Shown here in pieces: positions 46,101 to 55,300 of a stretch of DNA of 64,000 bases (its first letter is position 1; every line of letters starts with the position of its first letter). The position numbers and the translations under genes were made by a program. The notes below the pieces were generated by a model that was not told where the DNA came from, searched no databases, and saw nothing but the letters and a program-made list of their open reading frames with translations. Source of the stretch: Olleya sp. YS (GTDB lineage Bacteria; Bacteroidota; Bacteroidia; Flavobacteriales; Flavobacteriaceae); the NCBI RefSeq assembly GCF_029760915.1, contig NZ_CP121685.1, positions 1,214,001 through 1,278,000 on the forward strand, given 5' to 3'.

Positions 46101-46722
46101 TAGTTGTTGCTGTTAAACCTGTAATATCTGGACAAGTTGGAGGCATTTGTGAGGTTGCGGTTGGAGAGTTTATACAAAATCCCCATCCCCAGATACCACC
46201 ATCATCATAATATAGACGGTATTTAAATCCTGATAACTGTGTCGCAGTAAAGCCTGCTATGTTTAATTGCTCTGAGGTAAAGGCTACCGTAGTACCTGAA
46301 CAAAAATTATCTGTTGGTGGTGTTGGTGTATCTGCTTGTATTGGAGTTCCCCAAGGGTTCCAAGTCCCAGCATCTGCATCCCAATATTCAACTCCTATGG
46401 CGTCTGCACTTATCCAATTAAAAACATAATCAAAGTCTACAAACAACCACGTCTCTCCTGCAGTAAATGCTGCAGTCAAATCTATAATTGGTGACTCGGC
46501 TTGAATATTATCCGAACTCGTACTACCTGCATCATCATCGTCAAATGCAAAGTTTGCGGTAGTGGTTGGATCTGCTTCAAATGCTGTAGGAGCTGTGTTA
46601 TAAGTTCCAGTAACTGTCCAATTGGTATTTGGCCAATTGGCTGGCTCATTAAGTACTTGTGAATTAGCCTGCAAACCTATTAAAGATAAAAGCAAAACTA
46701 AAATGAAGGTAGTTTTTTTCAT
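40180..46722 (-). CDS. Giant modular T9SS adhesin (FN3 / MAM-like repeats, choice-of-anchor L, type-B sorting domain)
   Basis: A 2180-residue surface protein. Signal peptide 1-21. An N-terminal jellyroll-like domain (to about 195) is followed by alternating fibronectin type III domains (first near 200-285) and MAM/jellyroll-like modules beginning with a TPPPPPVGVTC linker at about 290, 575 and 858. These FN3-plus-module units repeat every 282-283 residues and are nearly identical in DNA. After a fourth FN3 (about 1045-1140) and unassigned beta domains comes a choice-of-anchor L domain (about 1485-1740; FIFAAEEYGTFQCGFSDAFAF), three Ig-like segments, and a gliding-motility-type C-terminal sorting domain (about 2095-2180; IPQGISPNGDGFNDNF, IYNRNGRLVY, LPVGTYYYVMKY). 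It heads the operon with PorP/SprF and OmpA; adhesion in gliding or biofilm is inferred. Confidence 0.92.
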   Translation of the reverse strand: MKKTTFILVLLLSLIGLQANSQVLNEPANWPNTNWTVTGTYNTAPTAFEADPTTTANFAFDDDDAGSTSSDNIQAESPIIDLTAAFTAGETWLFVDFDYVFNWISADAIGVEYWDADAGTWNPWGTPIQADTPTPPTDNFCSGTTVAFTSEQLNIAGFTATQLSGFKYRLYYDDGGIWGWGFCINSPTATSQMPPTCPDITGLTATTTGDSTADISWNVGGTETEWQIWVQPAGTGVPTTDGTATMSNMPYPAMGLTPSTAYEVYVRANCGTDGFSNWIGPVNFTTFNTPPPPPVGVTCASGASTFVFTEDFGTDTNTNPSGWTGTGFDGSNGNWDITAVSGNSGGTGPNITWDGVAGGMHLEYEASGNATDIASAITPAIDLSTAVDGAELSFYMHAFGTDMGTLNVGVSTSQTGPFTTEYAWVGDYQATADEAWVPIGVNLDAYLGQVIYIEFSYGGAGTGFEGDMSIDQVRVETCGNFCVAPTGLMVDAITDTTADISWTANNGETAWEIVVQPAGTGVPTGPGTAITTNPYTAMGLSSSTVYEVYILADCGNGMSVWAGPVNFTTLNTPPPPPVGVTCASGSSTFIFTEDFGTDTNTDPSGWTGTGFDGSNGNWDITAVSGNSGGTGPNITWDGVAGGMHLEYEASGNATDIASAITPAIDLSTAVDGAELSFWMHAFGDDIGTLNVGVSTSATGPFTTEYTWIGDYQATADEAWVPIGVNLDAYLGQVIYIEFSYGGAGTGFEGDMSIDQVRVETCGNFCVAPTGLMVDAITDTTADISWTANNGETAWEIVVQPAGTGVPTGPGTAITTNPYTAMGLTATTDYEVYILADCGNGMSVWAGPVNFTTLNTPPPPPVGVTCASGGSTFIFTESFGNDPNTDPIGWTGTGFGGGNGDWDITAESANSAGTGPNITWDGSPGMHLEYEASGNATDIASAITPAIDLTPAIDGAELSFWMHAFGDDIGTLNVGVSTSATGPFTTEFTWAGDYQSTADEAWVPIGINLDAYLGQVIYVEFSYGGAGSGFEGDMSIDQVRVETCGSFCIAPTNITATSITETSADISWTPSGPETQWNYVVQPAGTGVPTSGTTVSTTTVSETALNPATDYEVYVQAICGADTSVWAGPFNFSTLIQFNFNLDCAVDGPQTVTYCYENNDTNVFTFTSTDGTTPLNLVISAGEVENNFDEVIVLDSDGTTNLNAATPYGNAGQVSGLSFQSTGTTISFQVDSDFTIGCATGGFTPITFTVTCATCINQVVDFVTVSDCDNGNNQFFIDVDITSIGDATTLNITDNQGSPLQTAMAVGIVQMGPYALDTDVVVTVANADDSNCVVTSNTLNVPVCPPANDECTDAIIVTPNADENCTTITSATLYGATPSPQANPCPGDTNDDVWFQFDAIATDHGIDISNIIGDTTNLDHALYEGTDCNNLTNLYCEAGNNSIANGLTVGNTYYIRVFTAGDTPFQDVSFDLCVFTIPPPITTNDTLYTVTELVNNVLVNSPCAIVNNVTSSTGTDFGGPNGIGYFEANGSSFPFQSGIVLTTGNVLNAPGPETGVLSDGGGVGWPGDADLEAVINEGPTNNASIIEFEFTPLIDQLSFNFIFAAEEYGTFQCGFSDAFAFLLTDISTGITTNIAVVPGTTDPVSVFTIRDNTHNGGCPSSNPALFDSYYGPGTGLPPITNPTNFIGRTVPLTAMAPVIPNNVYSIKLVVADDGDTAFDSAVFLEASSFDIGEIDLGDDILLDSGLANCEGEAVTLDIGVPQPAGTTITWYTVANGITEPILGETGPTLDVTETGLYQVDIVFTGTSAACFYSDDVLVEFFENPTADPQTTILACDTDNSGIAIFDLTENEANIIGTQTDVIVIYYETAQDALDGTNPITNPTSYTSSGATTIYFRVESVVTGCFKTNSFDLELAPKPILVQADDVIGCDNDNDGIADYDLTVNETVIADGQTDLVFTYHNSIDDANASTNAITGITAYDSPGAETIYVRAENATTGCFETTTFDLVFGISPETMFDSSIVYEVCPNATVPITISAEAVNYTTSEVSIKWYNEGVEVVGQTGLDLPTVLTQGTYSIEVTFNDTGCSSTTDVFVSELETCVIPQGISPNGDGFNDNFDLSSYDVQLLEIYNRNGRLVYSKENYSMEWEGQSDDGEMLPVGTYYYVMKYQGTKTKAAWVYINR
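43560..45870 (-). repeat. Tandem 846-849 bp coding repeats in the giant adhesin
   Basis: Marker sequence CTTGATCGATAGACATATC occurs at 43611, 44457 and 45306, giving periods of 846 and 849 bp (282 and 283 codons; one unit has one residue fewer in the NITWDG..GMHLEYEASG segment). Long stretches, such as that around 44260-44340 versus 45110-45190, are almost base-identical, suggesting recent duplication or gene conversion. About two and two-thirds units are present. Confidence 0.9.
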
Positions 46723-46907
46723 TTTTATGAAATTGATGTGTTAGTTTAAATTTTTTATGAAAAATATTGTGTAAAACATTAGTTTAGTCATTTAAAGGTA
46801 TACTATTAAATAGACTATTTTATCACAGATAGATGTAATGCCTTTTTTTTCGATGAAATGATAAATTTTTGTTAAAAAAATATTACTTTGAGACTTACAT
46901 GGGATAA

Positions 46908-49259
46908 TTATTTAGAAATTATAACCTTTCTTTTCAATTCATTACCATTTTCATCAATAACAGTTAATAAATGTTCACCAATTTCTGGAATAATTGCGAT
47001 ATTATGAATATCTGTAGTTTGACCTAAATATGTTTTATCAATGTACCAAAAAAGCGTGCTATTTTTTTTAGAATGTGCAACTTTTAAAATAAGTTCGTTT
47101 ACTTTTTCATCAAAGTCTTTAGGAAGAAAAATAGTGCTTGATTCTTTTGGATAAATAAATTGCATATCTACTTTGTTTTCACTCAAACAATCTGCCCTAA
47201 ATGGTGGAAGAGATTTATAAAAAGGATTTTTTTTCTTGTAGTAATATTCTATTAAAGGAGGTAAAACAAACCATGATTGATGATTAATACGACTTAAATC
47301 TTCACATGAAGAATTGACTTGATAGGTCAAATTAGTATCCAAGTGAATAAGTTTATGATATGGACAAGGTCTTGTTTTTAAACCACTTTGCTGTATAAAT
47401 TGTAATTGTTTATCGTTACAATTAGTAGAAGCTCTGTAACCACTTTTTGTGCAAATTTCAATTTCTTGCATTTCATCAAATGGTTTTTTAAACCATTCAC
47501 TATTAGGTAAAATATCAAAGACATCAAATAAAATTGGTGCTGCAGTTTGAACACCAACCAACCCAGGACGACCTTCTCCATCTGCATTACCAACCCAAAC
47601 ACCAACAACATAATCTTTGGTCGTACCAATAGCCCAAGCATCTCTAAATCCATAACTAGTTCCGGTTTTCCAAGCAATTTGTTTAGAATCATCAAAAAAC
47701 TCCCAATTATCATCACCTTCCGGACGATTGACTTCTTTTAAACTCTCGTAAGTTAGATAGATAGAAGCTGCATCAAAAACTGTTTTTTCTGACGATTTTT
47801 TTCCGAAGTCAATGTTTTTCGAATCAAAAAATGTTGGCTCACAAAATTCATTTGAAAAATACTCAGAAGATGTATCGTTAAAATGATTAATTGTTGATGA
47901 GAATGCTGCATAACTTTTGCATAAATCCCACAAATTACTTTCTGCACCACCAAGAATTAGAGACAAGCCATAATGATTGGCATTATACCTAATATCTTTT
48001 AATTCTAAAGCTTTTAAGTAGTGATGAAATCGATCCAACCCAAACTCCTGTAACATTCTTACAGCTGGTACATTTAAAGATCGTGACAACGCACGTTTTG
48101 CAGGTACAGCTCCATCAAATTCTTTATTGAAATTTTCTGGTGAATAGTTGCCAAATTGTGAAGGGACATCTGCCACTAAAGTGTTAGGTAAAATATCTCC
48201 AGCATCTAACATTGCTGCATATAAAAAAGGTTTTAAAATGCTACCTGTACTTCTGGGTTTATTAATAATATCAACACTATTTTGATGTGCTTTATCAGTA
48301 GGAGTATTGCCTATATAAGTCAGTACTTTTCTGGTTTTTACATCTAAAACTAATACAGATATGTTATAAATTTCATTCTGTTTTAAAGTATTATAGTGAT
48401 TGTAAACAATAGTATTTGCTTGTTCTTGCAAATGTTTATTAATAGTTGTTTTTATGCGTTCGCCTTTATTGGTTTTAGAAATATTTTGTAGTAAATGAGG
48501 TGCAATTTGAGGTAAACCATAAGGTTTTTGAGGTAAACCTTCTTCAATCGATAGATCGTAGGTCAGTGAATCTATAGTTTTATTTTCCAATAGTTTTTTG
48601 AGTAATCTATTTCGTTTTTTAAGTAATAGTTCTTGATTTTTACCAGGATAAATCAAACTAGGTGCATTGGGTAAAACTGCTAATGTTGCACTTTCTGCCC
48701 AAGATAGGTTGTGCGCATCTCTATTAAAATAACGCCAGGAAGCTGCATCTAAACCAACAACGTTTCCACCAAAAGGCGCATGACTAGCATAAAGCGACAG
48801 GATTTTTTCCTTACTATATCTTAATTCTAATCGCGTAGCAAGAATAATTTCCTTGATTTTTTCAAGATAAGTTCTAGATTGCCCTTTTCTAGATAACCTT
48901 ATAACTTGTTGCGTAATGGTACTTCCACCACGTTTGATTTCACCAGAACTTAAATTTTCTTTAAAAGCTTTAATAATAGAGATAGGATTAAAACCTGGAT
49001 GTTTGTAAAAGTACTCATCTTCAAAAGCGATAATACAGGTTTTAAATTTTTCAGGGATACTATCGTTTTCAGGAAATCGCCACTGTCCATCATCTGCAAT
49101 TTGTGCTCCTAATAATAGATTCTTGCTACTTGTTATTACAGTTGCATTGGGATCTTTAAACAGTTGTTTAGGTAAACAGAATAAATAGGCTACCAATAGT
49201 ATACATATAACTATTGATTTCTTTTTATTTCTATTAATTAGGTCGAATATCCTATACAT
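46908..49259 (-). CDS. pbpC: Penicillin-binding protein 1C
   Basis: Bifunctional peptidoglycan synthase of 783 residues, anchored by an N-terminal helix (about 15-31, KKSIVICILLVAYLFCL). The GT51 glycosyltransferase has the catalytic glutamate in FEDEYFYKHPGFN and RGGSTITQQVIRLSRK. The transpeptidase has SxxK in STGSILKP, SxN in SRSLNVPAVR and KTG in AWKTGTSYGFRDAWAIG. A C-terminal BiPBP_C beta domain (about 690-783) is PBP1C-specific. PbpC is commonly encoded next to a bacterial alpha-2-macroglobulin; here that gene lies 3.1 kb further along on the same strand, with two unrelated genes in between. Confidence 0.95.
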   Translation of the reverse strand: MYRIFDLINRNKKKSIVICILLVAYLFCLPKQLFKDPNATVITSSKNLLLGAQIADDGQWRFPENDSIPEKFKTCIIAFEDEYFYKHPGFNPISIIKAFKENLSSGEIKRGGSTITQQVIRLSRKGQSRTYLEKIKEIILATRLELRYSKEKILSLYASHAPFGGNVVGLDAASWRYFNRDAHNLSWAESATLAVLPNAPSLIYPGKNQELLLKKRNRLLKKLLENKTIDSLTYDLSIEEGLPQKPYGLPQIAPHLLQNISKTNKGERIKTTINKHLQEQANTIVYNHYNTLKQNEIYNISVLVLDVKTRKVLTYIGNTPTDKAHQNSVDIINKPRSTGSILKPFLYAAMLDAGDILPNTLVADVPSQFGNYSPENFNKEFDGAVPAKRALSRSLNVPAVRMLQEFGLDRFHHYLKALELKDIRYNANHYGLSLILGGAESNLWDLCKSYAAFSSTINHFNDTSSEYFSNEFCEPTFFDSKNIDFGKKSSEKTVFDAASIYLTYESLKEVNRPEGDDNWEFFDDSKQIAWKTGTSYGFRDAWAIGTTKDYVVGVWVGNADGEGRPGLVGVQTAAPILFDVFDILPNSEWFKKPFDEMQEIEICTKSGYRASTNCNDKQLQFIQQSGLKTRPCPYHKLIHLDTNLTYQVNSSCEDLSRINHQSWFVLPPLIEYYYKKKNPFYKSLPPFRADCLSENKVDMQFIYPKESSTIFLPKDFDEKVNELILKVAHSKKNSTLFWYIDKTYLGQTTDIHNIAIIPEIGEHLLTVIDENGNELKRKVIISK

Positions 49260-49346
49260 AAACTATACAATAGTCTTTTAAGGGCTTAAATAATTGTGAA
49301 TTTAAATAAATACATTTATACTTGATAAGTATCCTAACTATTTAAC

Positions 49347-51818
49347 GTGAAAAAACACTTTTACATTCTTAATTTAATCATAATATTTTGTGCATTATTA
49401 TGCACTAAATACGGATATGCTCAATTAGGATTTTGTAACGGAAATTCTGGAGATCCCATTTTTACAGAAACCTTTGGGACTGGAACTTTAAATAGTACTT
49501 TGCCAGCAGGAACTACAACCTATGCTTATGCAAATGGTTTTCCAAATGATGGCTTTTACACAGTAGATAATGGTACTTTTGGAAATGTATACGATTGGCA
49601 TCAAACAGAAGACCATACTCCTGGAGACACAAACGGAAAATGTTTGATTGTTAATGCAGGATTTTCTGCAGGTGAATTTTATAGAACTAACGTTTCTGGG
49701 CTTTGCGAATCCACTACTTACGAGTTCTCTGCGTGGCTACTTAATCTTGTTATTGCAGGTACTTTTTGTTCAACACAACCTTCAGGTTCTATTCCAGTAA
49801 ACGTCAGGTTTGAAATTTGGGACAGCACAGATACCAACCTGTTAGCATCAGGAGATACAGGTAATATAACAGAAACAGCTTCACCAAATTGGCAAGAATT
49901 TGGCTTGGTTTTTCAAACCCTACCAGGAGAAACCGCTGTTATTTTAAAAATGATAAATAATGGAAATGGAGGATGTGGAAATGACTTAGCAATTGATGAT
50001 ATAGAATTTAAAACTTGTGGTGACTTTATTTCTATAAGTGATACGTCAAGTTTTGATACAGTTACACTTTGTAGTAGTCAAACACCTTACAGTACAATGC
50101 TAACTGTAACACCAGACAACTCTGTGTTTAGCTCTTATTTTTATCAATGGGAAACCAGTACTGATGGTATAACATGGACAGATATTTCTGGAGAGACTGC
50201 TCAAAGTGCAGCGTTAACAGGTATAACAAATTCAGGTTTTTACAGAGCTAAAGTTGCAGAATCTGCAGTAAATTTAAGTAATACCTCTTGTTATGTCACT
50301 TCAGAAATTTTTGAAGTTATTGTCAACCAATTACCAGCAGCTCCAACTATAGAGTGTTGGGAAACCGCTACAGTAAATACTGCAACTTGTTCGTGGGACG
50401 TCACAGGTTCACAACCAATCCAACCAACTTTAGAGTGTTGGGAAACCGCAACCTTTAACACTACAACTTGCGTTTGGGATGTTACAGGTTCGCAACCAGT
50501 TCAACCAACCATAGAATGTTGGGAAGTAGCGACTTTTAATAATACGACTTGCATTTGGGATATTACTGGTACACAACCAACCCAACCAGCAATAGAATGT
50601 TGGGAAACAGTAACCTTTAATACTACAACCTGTGTTTGGGACGTTTCAGGAACCCAACCAGCACAACCTTCAGGATTAGAATGTTGGGAAGTAGCAACTT
50701 TTAATAATACAACCTGCGTTTGGGATATTACAGGTACACAGCCAATACAACCCACTTTAGAGTGTTGGGAAATTGCAACCCTTAATAATACGACTTGCGT
50801 TTGGGATGTTTCAGGAACCCAACCAGCACAACCTACAGGATTGGAGTGTTGGGAAGTAGCAACTTTTAATAATACAACTTGCATTTGGGATATTACTGGC
50901 ACACAACCAACCCAACCCACTTTAGAGTGTTGGGAAACCGCAACCTTTAATAATACGACTTGTGTTTGGGATGTTGTAGGAAATCAACCAGCACAACCTA
51001 CAGGATTAGAGTGTTGGGAAAACGCAACATTTAATAACACCTCTTGTGCTTGGGAAGTTTCAGGAACTCAACCAGTACAACCTACAGGTTTAGAATGTTG
51101 GGAAGTTGCAACGTTTAATGATACAACATGTTTATGGGAAGTCTCTGGAGATCAACCCATAGATGTAACAGAAGTAGATGTTGCTTTTTGCGAAAATGAA
51201 GATTTAGATTTACAAGCAGTTTCTACCATTACTAATCCAATGTATACTTGGAGTACAGGCGAAATGACCGAATTTATAACGGTAGATCAACCAGGAGTTT
51301 ATACAGTAGAAATCACAGATGGATGTTCTACAACTAATAGTACTTTTAATGTCGAAGAGATTGAAACTCCAATTATAAACACTATTGAATCAGTTGGAAA
51401 TTCAATAGTTGTAACAACTAGTAACTTTGGAAATTTTGAATATTCTTTAGATGGTATTTCGTTTCAGTCTTCTAATGTTTTTGAACCTGTTGAAGGTGGA
51501 CAATATACTATTTATGTAAGAAGTTTTGGCTGCGATACGGTTGTAACTAGTACTTTCATTCATTTTTATATTCCACAATTTTTTACACCAAATGGAGATA
51601 CTAAAAATGAAACTTTTAATATAAAAGGTCTGGAATATTATCAGTCTTCAGAAGTCTATATTTTTGACCGTTATGGAAAGCTTTTAAAAAGCGTTAAAAA
51701 CGCACCAGTCTCTTGGGATGGTACGTTTAATGGTAGTCCTTTACCAACGTCTGATTATTGGTATGTTATTATTATAGATGGTCAACGTCGTGTAGGACAC
51801 TTTACTTTAAAGCGCTAG
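49347..51818 (+). CDS. Repeat-rich T9SS type-B sorted surface protein
   Basis: An exported 823-residue protein starting at GTG (49347); no ATG is available near the signal peptide (residues 1-25, KKHFYILNLIIIFCALLCTKYGYAQ). Residues 26-230 form a jellyroll-like domain (YDWHQTEDHTPGDTNGKCLIVNA ... DLAIDDIEFKTCGD), residues 235-325 an Ig/PKD-like domain. Residues 333-605 hold ten 27-28-residue repeats of pattern P-T-x-ECWE-x-ATFN-x-TTC-x-WD-V-x-G-x-QP-x-Q, each with two cysteines. The C terminus (about 735-823; IPQFFTPNGDTKNETFNI, YIFDRYGKLLK, LPTSDYWYVII) is the type-B sorting domain. It interrupts the pbpC/alpha-2-macroglobulin neighbourhood on the opposite strand. Confidence 0.9.
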   Translation: MKKHFYILNLIIIFCALLCTKYGYAQLGFCNGNSGDPIFTETFGTGTLNSTLPAGTTTYAYANGFPNDGFYTVDNGTFGNVYDWHQTEDHTPGDTNGKCLIVNAGFSAGEFYRTNVSGLCESTTYEFSAWLLNLVIAGTFCSTQPSGSIPVNVRFEIWDSTDTNLLASGDTGNITETASPNWQEFGLVFQTLPGETAVILKMINNGNGGCGNDLAIDDIEFKTCGDFISISDTSSFDTVTLCSSQTPYSTMLTVTPDNSVFSSYFYQWETSTDGITWTDISGETAQSAALTGITNSGFYRAKVAESAVNLSNTSCYVTSEIFEVIVNQLPAAPTIECWETATVNTATCSWDVTGSQPIQPTLECWETATFNTTTCVWDVTGSQPVQPTIECWEVATFNNTTCIWDITGTQPTQPAIECWETVTFNTTTCVWDVSGTQPAQPSGLECWEVATFNNTTCVWDITGTQPIQPTLECWEIATLNNTTCVWDVSGTQPAQPTGLECWEVATFNNTTCIWDITGTQPTQPTLECWETATFNNTTCVWDVVGNQPAQPTGLECWENATFNNTSCAWEVSGTQPVQPTGLECWEVATFNDTTCLWEVSGDQPIDVTEVDVAFCENEDLDLQAVSTITNPMYTWSTGEMTEFITVDQPGVYTVEITDGCSTTNSTFNVEEIETPIINTIESVGNSIVVTTSNFGNFEYSLDGISFQSSNVFEPVEGGQYTIYVRSFGCDTVVTSTFIHFYIPQFFTPNGDTKNETFNIKGLEYYQSSEVYIFDRYGKLLKSVKNAPVSWDGTFNGSPLPTSDYWYVIIIDGQRRVGHFTLKR
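50343..51161 (+). repeat. Ten tandem 81-84 bp coding repeats (ECWE repeats)
   Basis: Ten consecutive in-frame units of 27 or 28 codons within the surface-protein gene, with core words GAGTGTTGGGA (ECWE) and ACTTGYGTTTGGGAT (TCVWD). Units with and without an extra glycine codon (PTGLECWE versus PTLECWE) are interleaved, suggesting duplication of a two-unit block. Such repeats can expand or contract by slippage or recombination. Confidence 0.92.
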
Positions 51819-51870
51819 AAATTCTTTCAAAATCAGGGGTCTATTAAATTGAAATTTAAGGTTTCCTATT

Positions 51871-52335
51871 TTATAGTAATTTTTTTCTCTCAGAAATTCT
51901 TTTTTCAAATTTAGGATTTGATTCAATTTGTTCTATAAACTTTGAATCAAAACTTCCAATTGAGATGAACTCAAAATCAATGAAAAAGAAATGTTTCATT
52001 TTATTGTTTTTCAGGATTTCTTCACGATTATTTTCTGGTAATCTTTCGATTTCAAGTGTATCCGAAACTGGCTTTTCAAATTGATAAATACATAATTGAT
52101 TTGTGTTTAGATTTAGTATATTTTTTAAGCCATCTAAATCAGTTTGTACATCCATTACCATTTGACGAACAGATAAATTTTTCAATGTTATTCCGTTTTC
52201 ATTTTTTAAATCAGTTTTCCACCATTTAATAATCTCATTTGGATTAAATTTATGAATAAAAATATTATCTATTCCTTTATCAATTAGCTCCCAAATTTCT
52301 TGGTTACTGTTTATTTCAAATGTTATTTCCTTCAT
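51871..52335 (-). CDS. Hypothetical protein, unrecognised
   Basis: A 154-residue soluble protein, mixed charge, rich in Asn, Glu, Ile and Lys, no signal peptide or membrane helix. Visible features are an acidic start (MKEITFEINSNQEIWELIDKG), an aromatic-basic NEIIKWWKTDLKN segment, and a C-terminal charged helix (ESNPKFEKRISERKKLL). I do not recognise a family. It resembles in composition the small accessory proteins of island regions and sits between two features of that kind: the ECWE-repeat gene (convergent) and a REP-like hairpin next to the alpha-2-macroglobulin gene. Length and codon use look genuinely coding. Confidence 0.6.
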   Translation of the reverse strand: MKEITFEINSNQEIWELIDKGIDNIFIHKFNPNEIIKWWKTDLKNENGITLKNLSVRQMVMDVQTDLDGLKNILNLNTNQLCIYQFEKPVSDTLEIERLPENNREEILKNNKMKHFFFIDFEFISIGSFDSKFIEQIESNPKFEKRISERKKLL

Positions 52336-52351
52336 TTTTTAAATTTGAAAG

Positions 52352-52371
52352 ATTCCCACTTTCGTGGGAAT
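52352..52371 (-). repeat. REP-like hairpin at the 3' end of the alpha-2-macroglobulin gene
   Basis: ATTCCCAC (52352-52359) and GTGGGAAT (52364-52371) form a perfect 8-bp stem; read on the minus strand the loop is GAAA, a GNRA tetraloop. The sequence is close to ATTCCCGCTTTCGCGGGAAT, which I recall as a very common flavobacterial intergenic hairpin. It lies 3 nt after the stop and may act as a transcript end or mRNA stabiliser. A partial relative (AAAGCGGGAATC) is present at 29830-29841. Confidence 0.6.
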
Positions 52372-52374
52372 GTA

Positions 52375-55300
52375 TTACTTCTCCACTTCAACCCATTGCC
52401 CTTTGTTTCTAACTAAAAAATCATTATCGTACATCGCTTCTGCTTGTATTCCTGGTAAATAGTAAGTACCTAAATACGATGCATTAAGCATGACATTGAA
52501 GGTTTTGGTTTGATTTTTACCTAAATCGAAATAAAAGTTAACACGATCATCTCTAATATCTGTAAATCGTGCTTGACTTGACGTTGATGCTCCAAAAGCG
52601 GTAAAACGTGTGTTTACAATTTCCCATCCAGAAGGGAAGATTTGTGTTAATGCGACATCGTTTACACTGTAGTTTTTAGAGTTTGTAACTTGTACTGTAG
52701 CTACAAAATCTTGACCTTGTTGAAGTTTAGAAATGTCAATTTTATTGCCCTTTAAGTCTTTATAAACGACACTAGCGGTTAAGCCTCTTTGTTCTTCTAA
52801 TTCTTGACCTAAAGGTAATTTTCCAGAATTTAAAACCGTAACGTAAACCCTATTTTCTTTATCGTTTTTAATGGTAATACTGTTGTTGCCATCATTAACC
52901 ACTAATGGTCTTACTGCTATTGCACTTTTGGTATCCATACTTTCTGTTTTACCATTTATGGTATAATTTAACTTCATTGCTTTTCCACCACTAGCATTAA
53001 CCATTTTAGCCATAGCTAACAAGCTGTAAGCTGTACTTTGTGTGCTCATCCAACTATCACTTGATAATGATCTTGCGATGGTTTCGGATAAATCTTTAAC
53101 GCGTTTATCCTTAGTTAAAATCATGGTTTCTAAAGCCATAGCTCGGTTTCTATCCACAGAGCCATAGGTGTAATAATTATATCTTGGTGCTTTAAATTCG
53201 ATATTTGCTGTACTTGATACTTTATTACTCGCTTCAGTCTGTCGAGCTAATGCGTAAGCTGCTGCTAAACGCCATTTAGCTTCGTTAGAAATTTCTGAAA
53301 ATTCTCGTAAGCGGTTCATTGCAGCTAAATCAGGACTTCCAGCCAATGCTAAAGTGTATAATCTATAGGCTTGTGCTAAGTCAGAATTATAAGTTCTGTA
53401 GCTTGGTCGCCAATTTTGCGCAGCTTCTTTTTGATAGCGCAACCAATTACTTTTAAACGTCAGTGGTAATACAAAGCCTTTCTTTTCTGCTTCTAACATA
53501 AAATGTCCAGCATAACTTGTTCCCCAATCATTAGTATTATTTTCTCCCATCCAATAACTCATACCACCATTTGGTCTTTGAAAATGACCCAAACGTTTGA
53601 TTCCGTTTTCTATATTAGATTGGATACTTTGCTTTTGTTTATAAGGGATATCAAAAATATCTTGTAAAAATAATTGCGGAAACACACTAGACGTGGTTTG
53701 TTCCACACAACCATGAGGGTAACGAATGAGATACTCTAAACGACGTGTAAAATCCATTGGAGGTAATGTAGAAAACTCTACAGTTGCACTATTGGTTCCT
53801 GCAACACCAAAAGTTGAAAAATCTATTGTTTTAGTACTATTTGCTTCTAAAGTTTCGTTTAATCCTTTAGAGGTCATTGGGTTGACATTTTCTACATCTA
53901 ATTCTACTTTATAAGTTGAGGATTCTCCATTTCCATTAGCAATAACTTCAACTGTATTTATCCCATTAGCTTTACTAACGTCTAATTCAAAATATGCCAT
54001 TTGCTCGTCTGGACGCGCAAATGTTAAGGATTTGGTTTTGTCGCCAACAACAGTAATTCCGTCACTTAACTTAAGCTTTATTGATACATTTTTCACTTTA
54101 GGTTCCATTGCAAAAACAGTCACTGGAAGTGTTACTTTTTCGCCTGGACTTAATTTTCTAGGTAAAGTTGCTAAAACCATTAATGGTTTTTTGACTTGTA
54201 CGGATTTGTCTGTACTACCATAAGCTTCGGTGTTATTATTACCAGCTACAACCATAGTTCTAACTGCACCAACGTAATTGGGTAGTTTAATTTTGTGCGT
54301 TTGTCTTCCACCAGCTTCCAACTTAAAGGGTCCTAAAAACTTCACTACAGGTTTAAATCTGTTGGCTTTTTTGTTTTTACCTGCTGCTGCATTTCCGTCT
54401 CCTCCAATTGCAAAAACCTGTTCGATGCTTCCGCTATAAGCACCAACAACATCATCAAAAACATCCCAAGTTTTAACACCTAAAGCTTCTCTAGCATAAA
54501 AGGATTGCCATGCATTTGGTGTTTTAAAACGTGTTAAATCTAATAAGCCTTCTTCTACCATAGCGATAGTATACGTCATGGCTTTATTGTTTTTTTCAGA
54601 TACAAAAACCTCAAATTCTTGTTCTGGTTTTAACACACTAGGCATCTTAATTTCTGGCTCTAATTTGGTATTTGGGTCTTCTACTAAAATTGGAATAACA
54701 CCAAATAAACGTAATGGTAAATCGTTAGCTGTAGAAGCATGAGGTTGTAATAAGGAGATATTGACAAATACATTTGGAGCCATCTCTTTTGTAATAGGAA
54801 TATCTACAGTAGTTTCCCCTTTTTTTGTTTTCACCCATTTGTGTTGTAAAACATTAGAACCGTTTTCAATACTAACTAAGGCACGACCTTCTGTTCCAGA
54901 CGGAAACGTGATTTTTGCAGTTTCGCCTACATTATAATTTTCTTTATCTGCTGCAAATACTAACATTTTAGCAGCTTCTTTATCTCCAGAAGGTTGACGT
55001 TGCCACCAGTTTTTGTAGAAATAGGCTGTACGACCTGTCATATGTCCAGATACAGGATCTTTTATAGTTATGTAATAACGACCACCTTCGTTATCTGGCA
55101 CTTTAATATTAAAAGACGCTTTTCCGTTTGAACTTGTATTGATTTTACTATTTAAAAACGGTTTATGGTAACTGCTGGATGTGTATTGTGATAGATTGTC
55201 GTAAGACGAATTCCACCACCAACGCCATTCTATTTTATAGACTTTTACTTCTAAATTATTACGTTTTATAGGTTTACCTTGATCGTCAACAGTTACTAAA

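Noticed and set aside
49347-49349. Possible truncation of the ECWE-repeat gene because no ATG start exists
   Set aside because: GTG at 49347 gives a complete signal peptide, and no upstream frame continuation with further protein features was seen.
50343-51161. Regular short repeats that might suggest a CRISPR array
   Set aside because: The repeats are in frame, vary at third positions and encode a continuous protein; there are no unique spacers.
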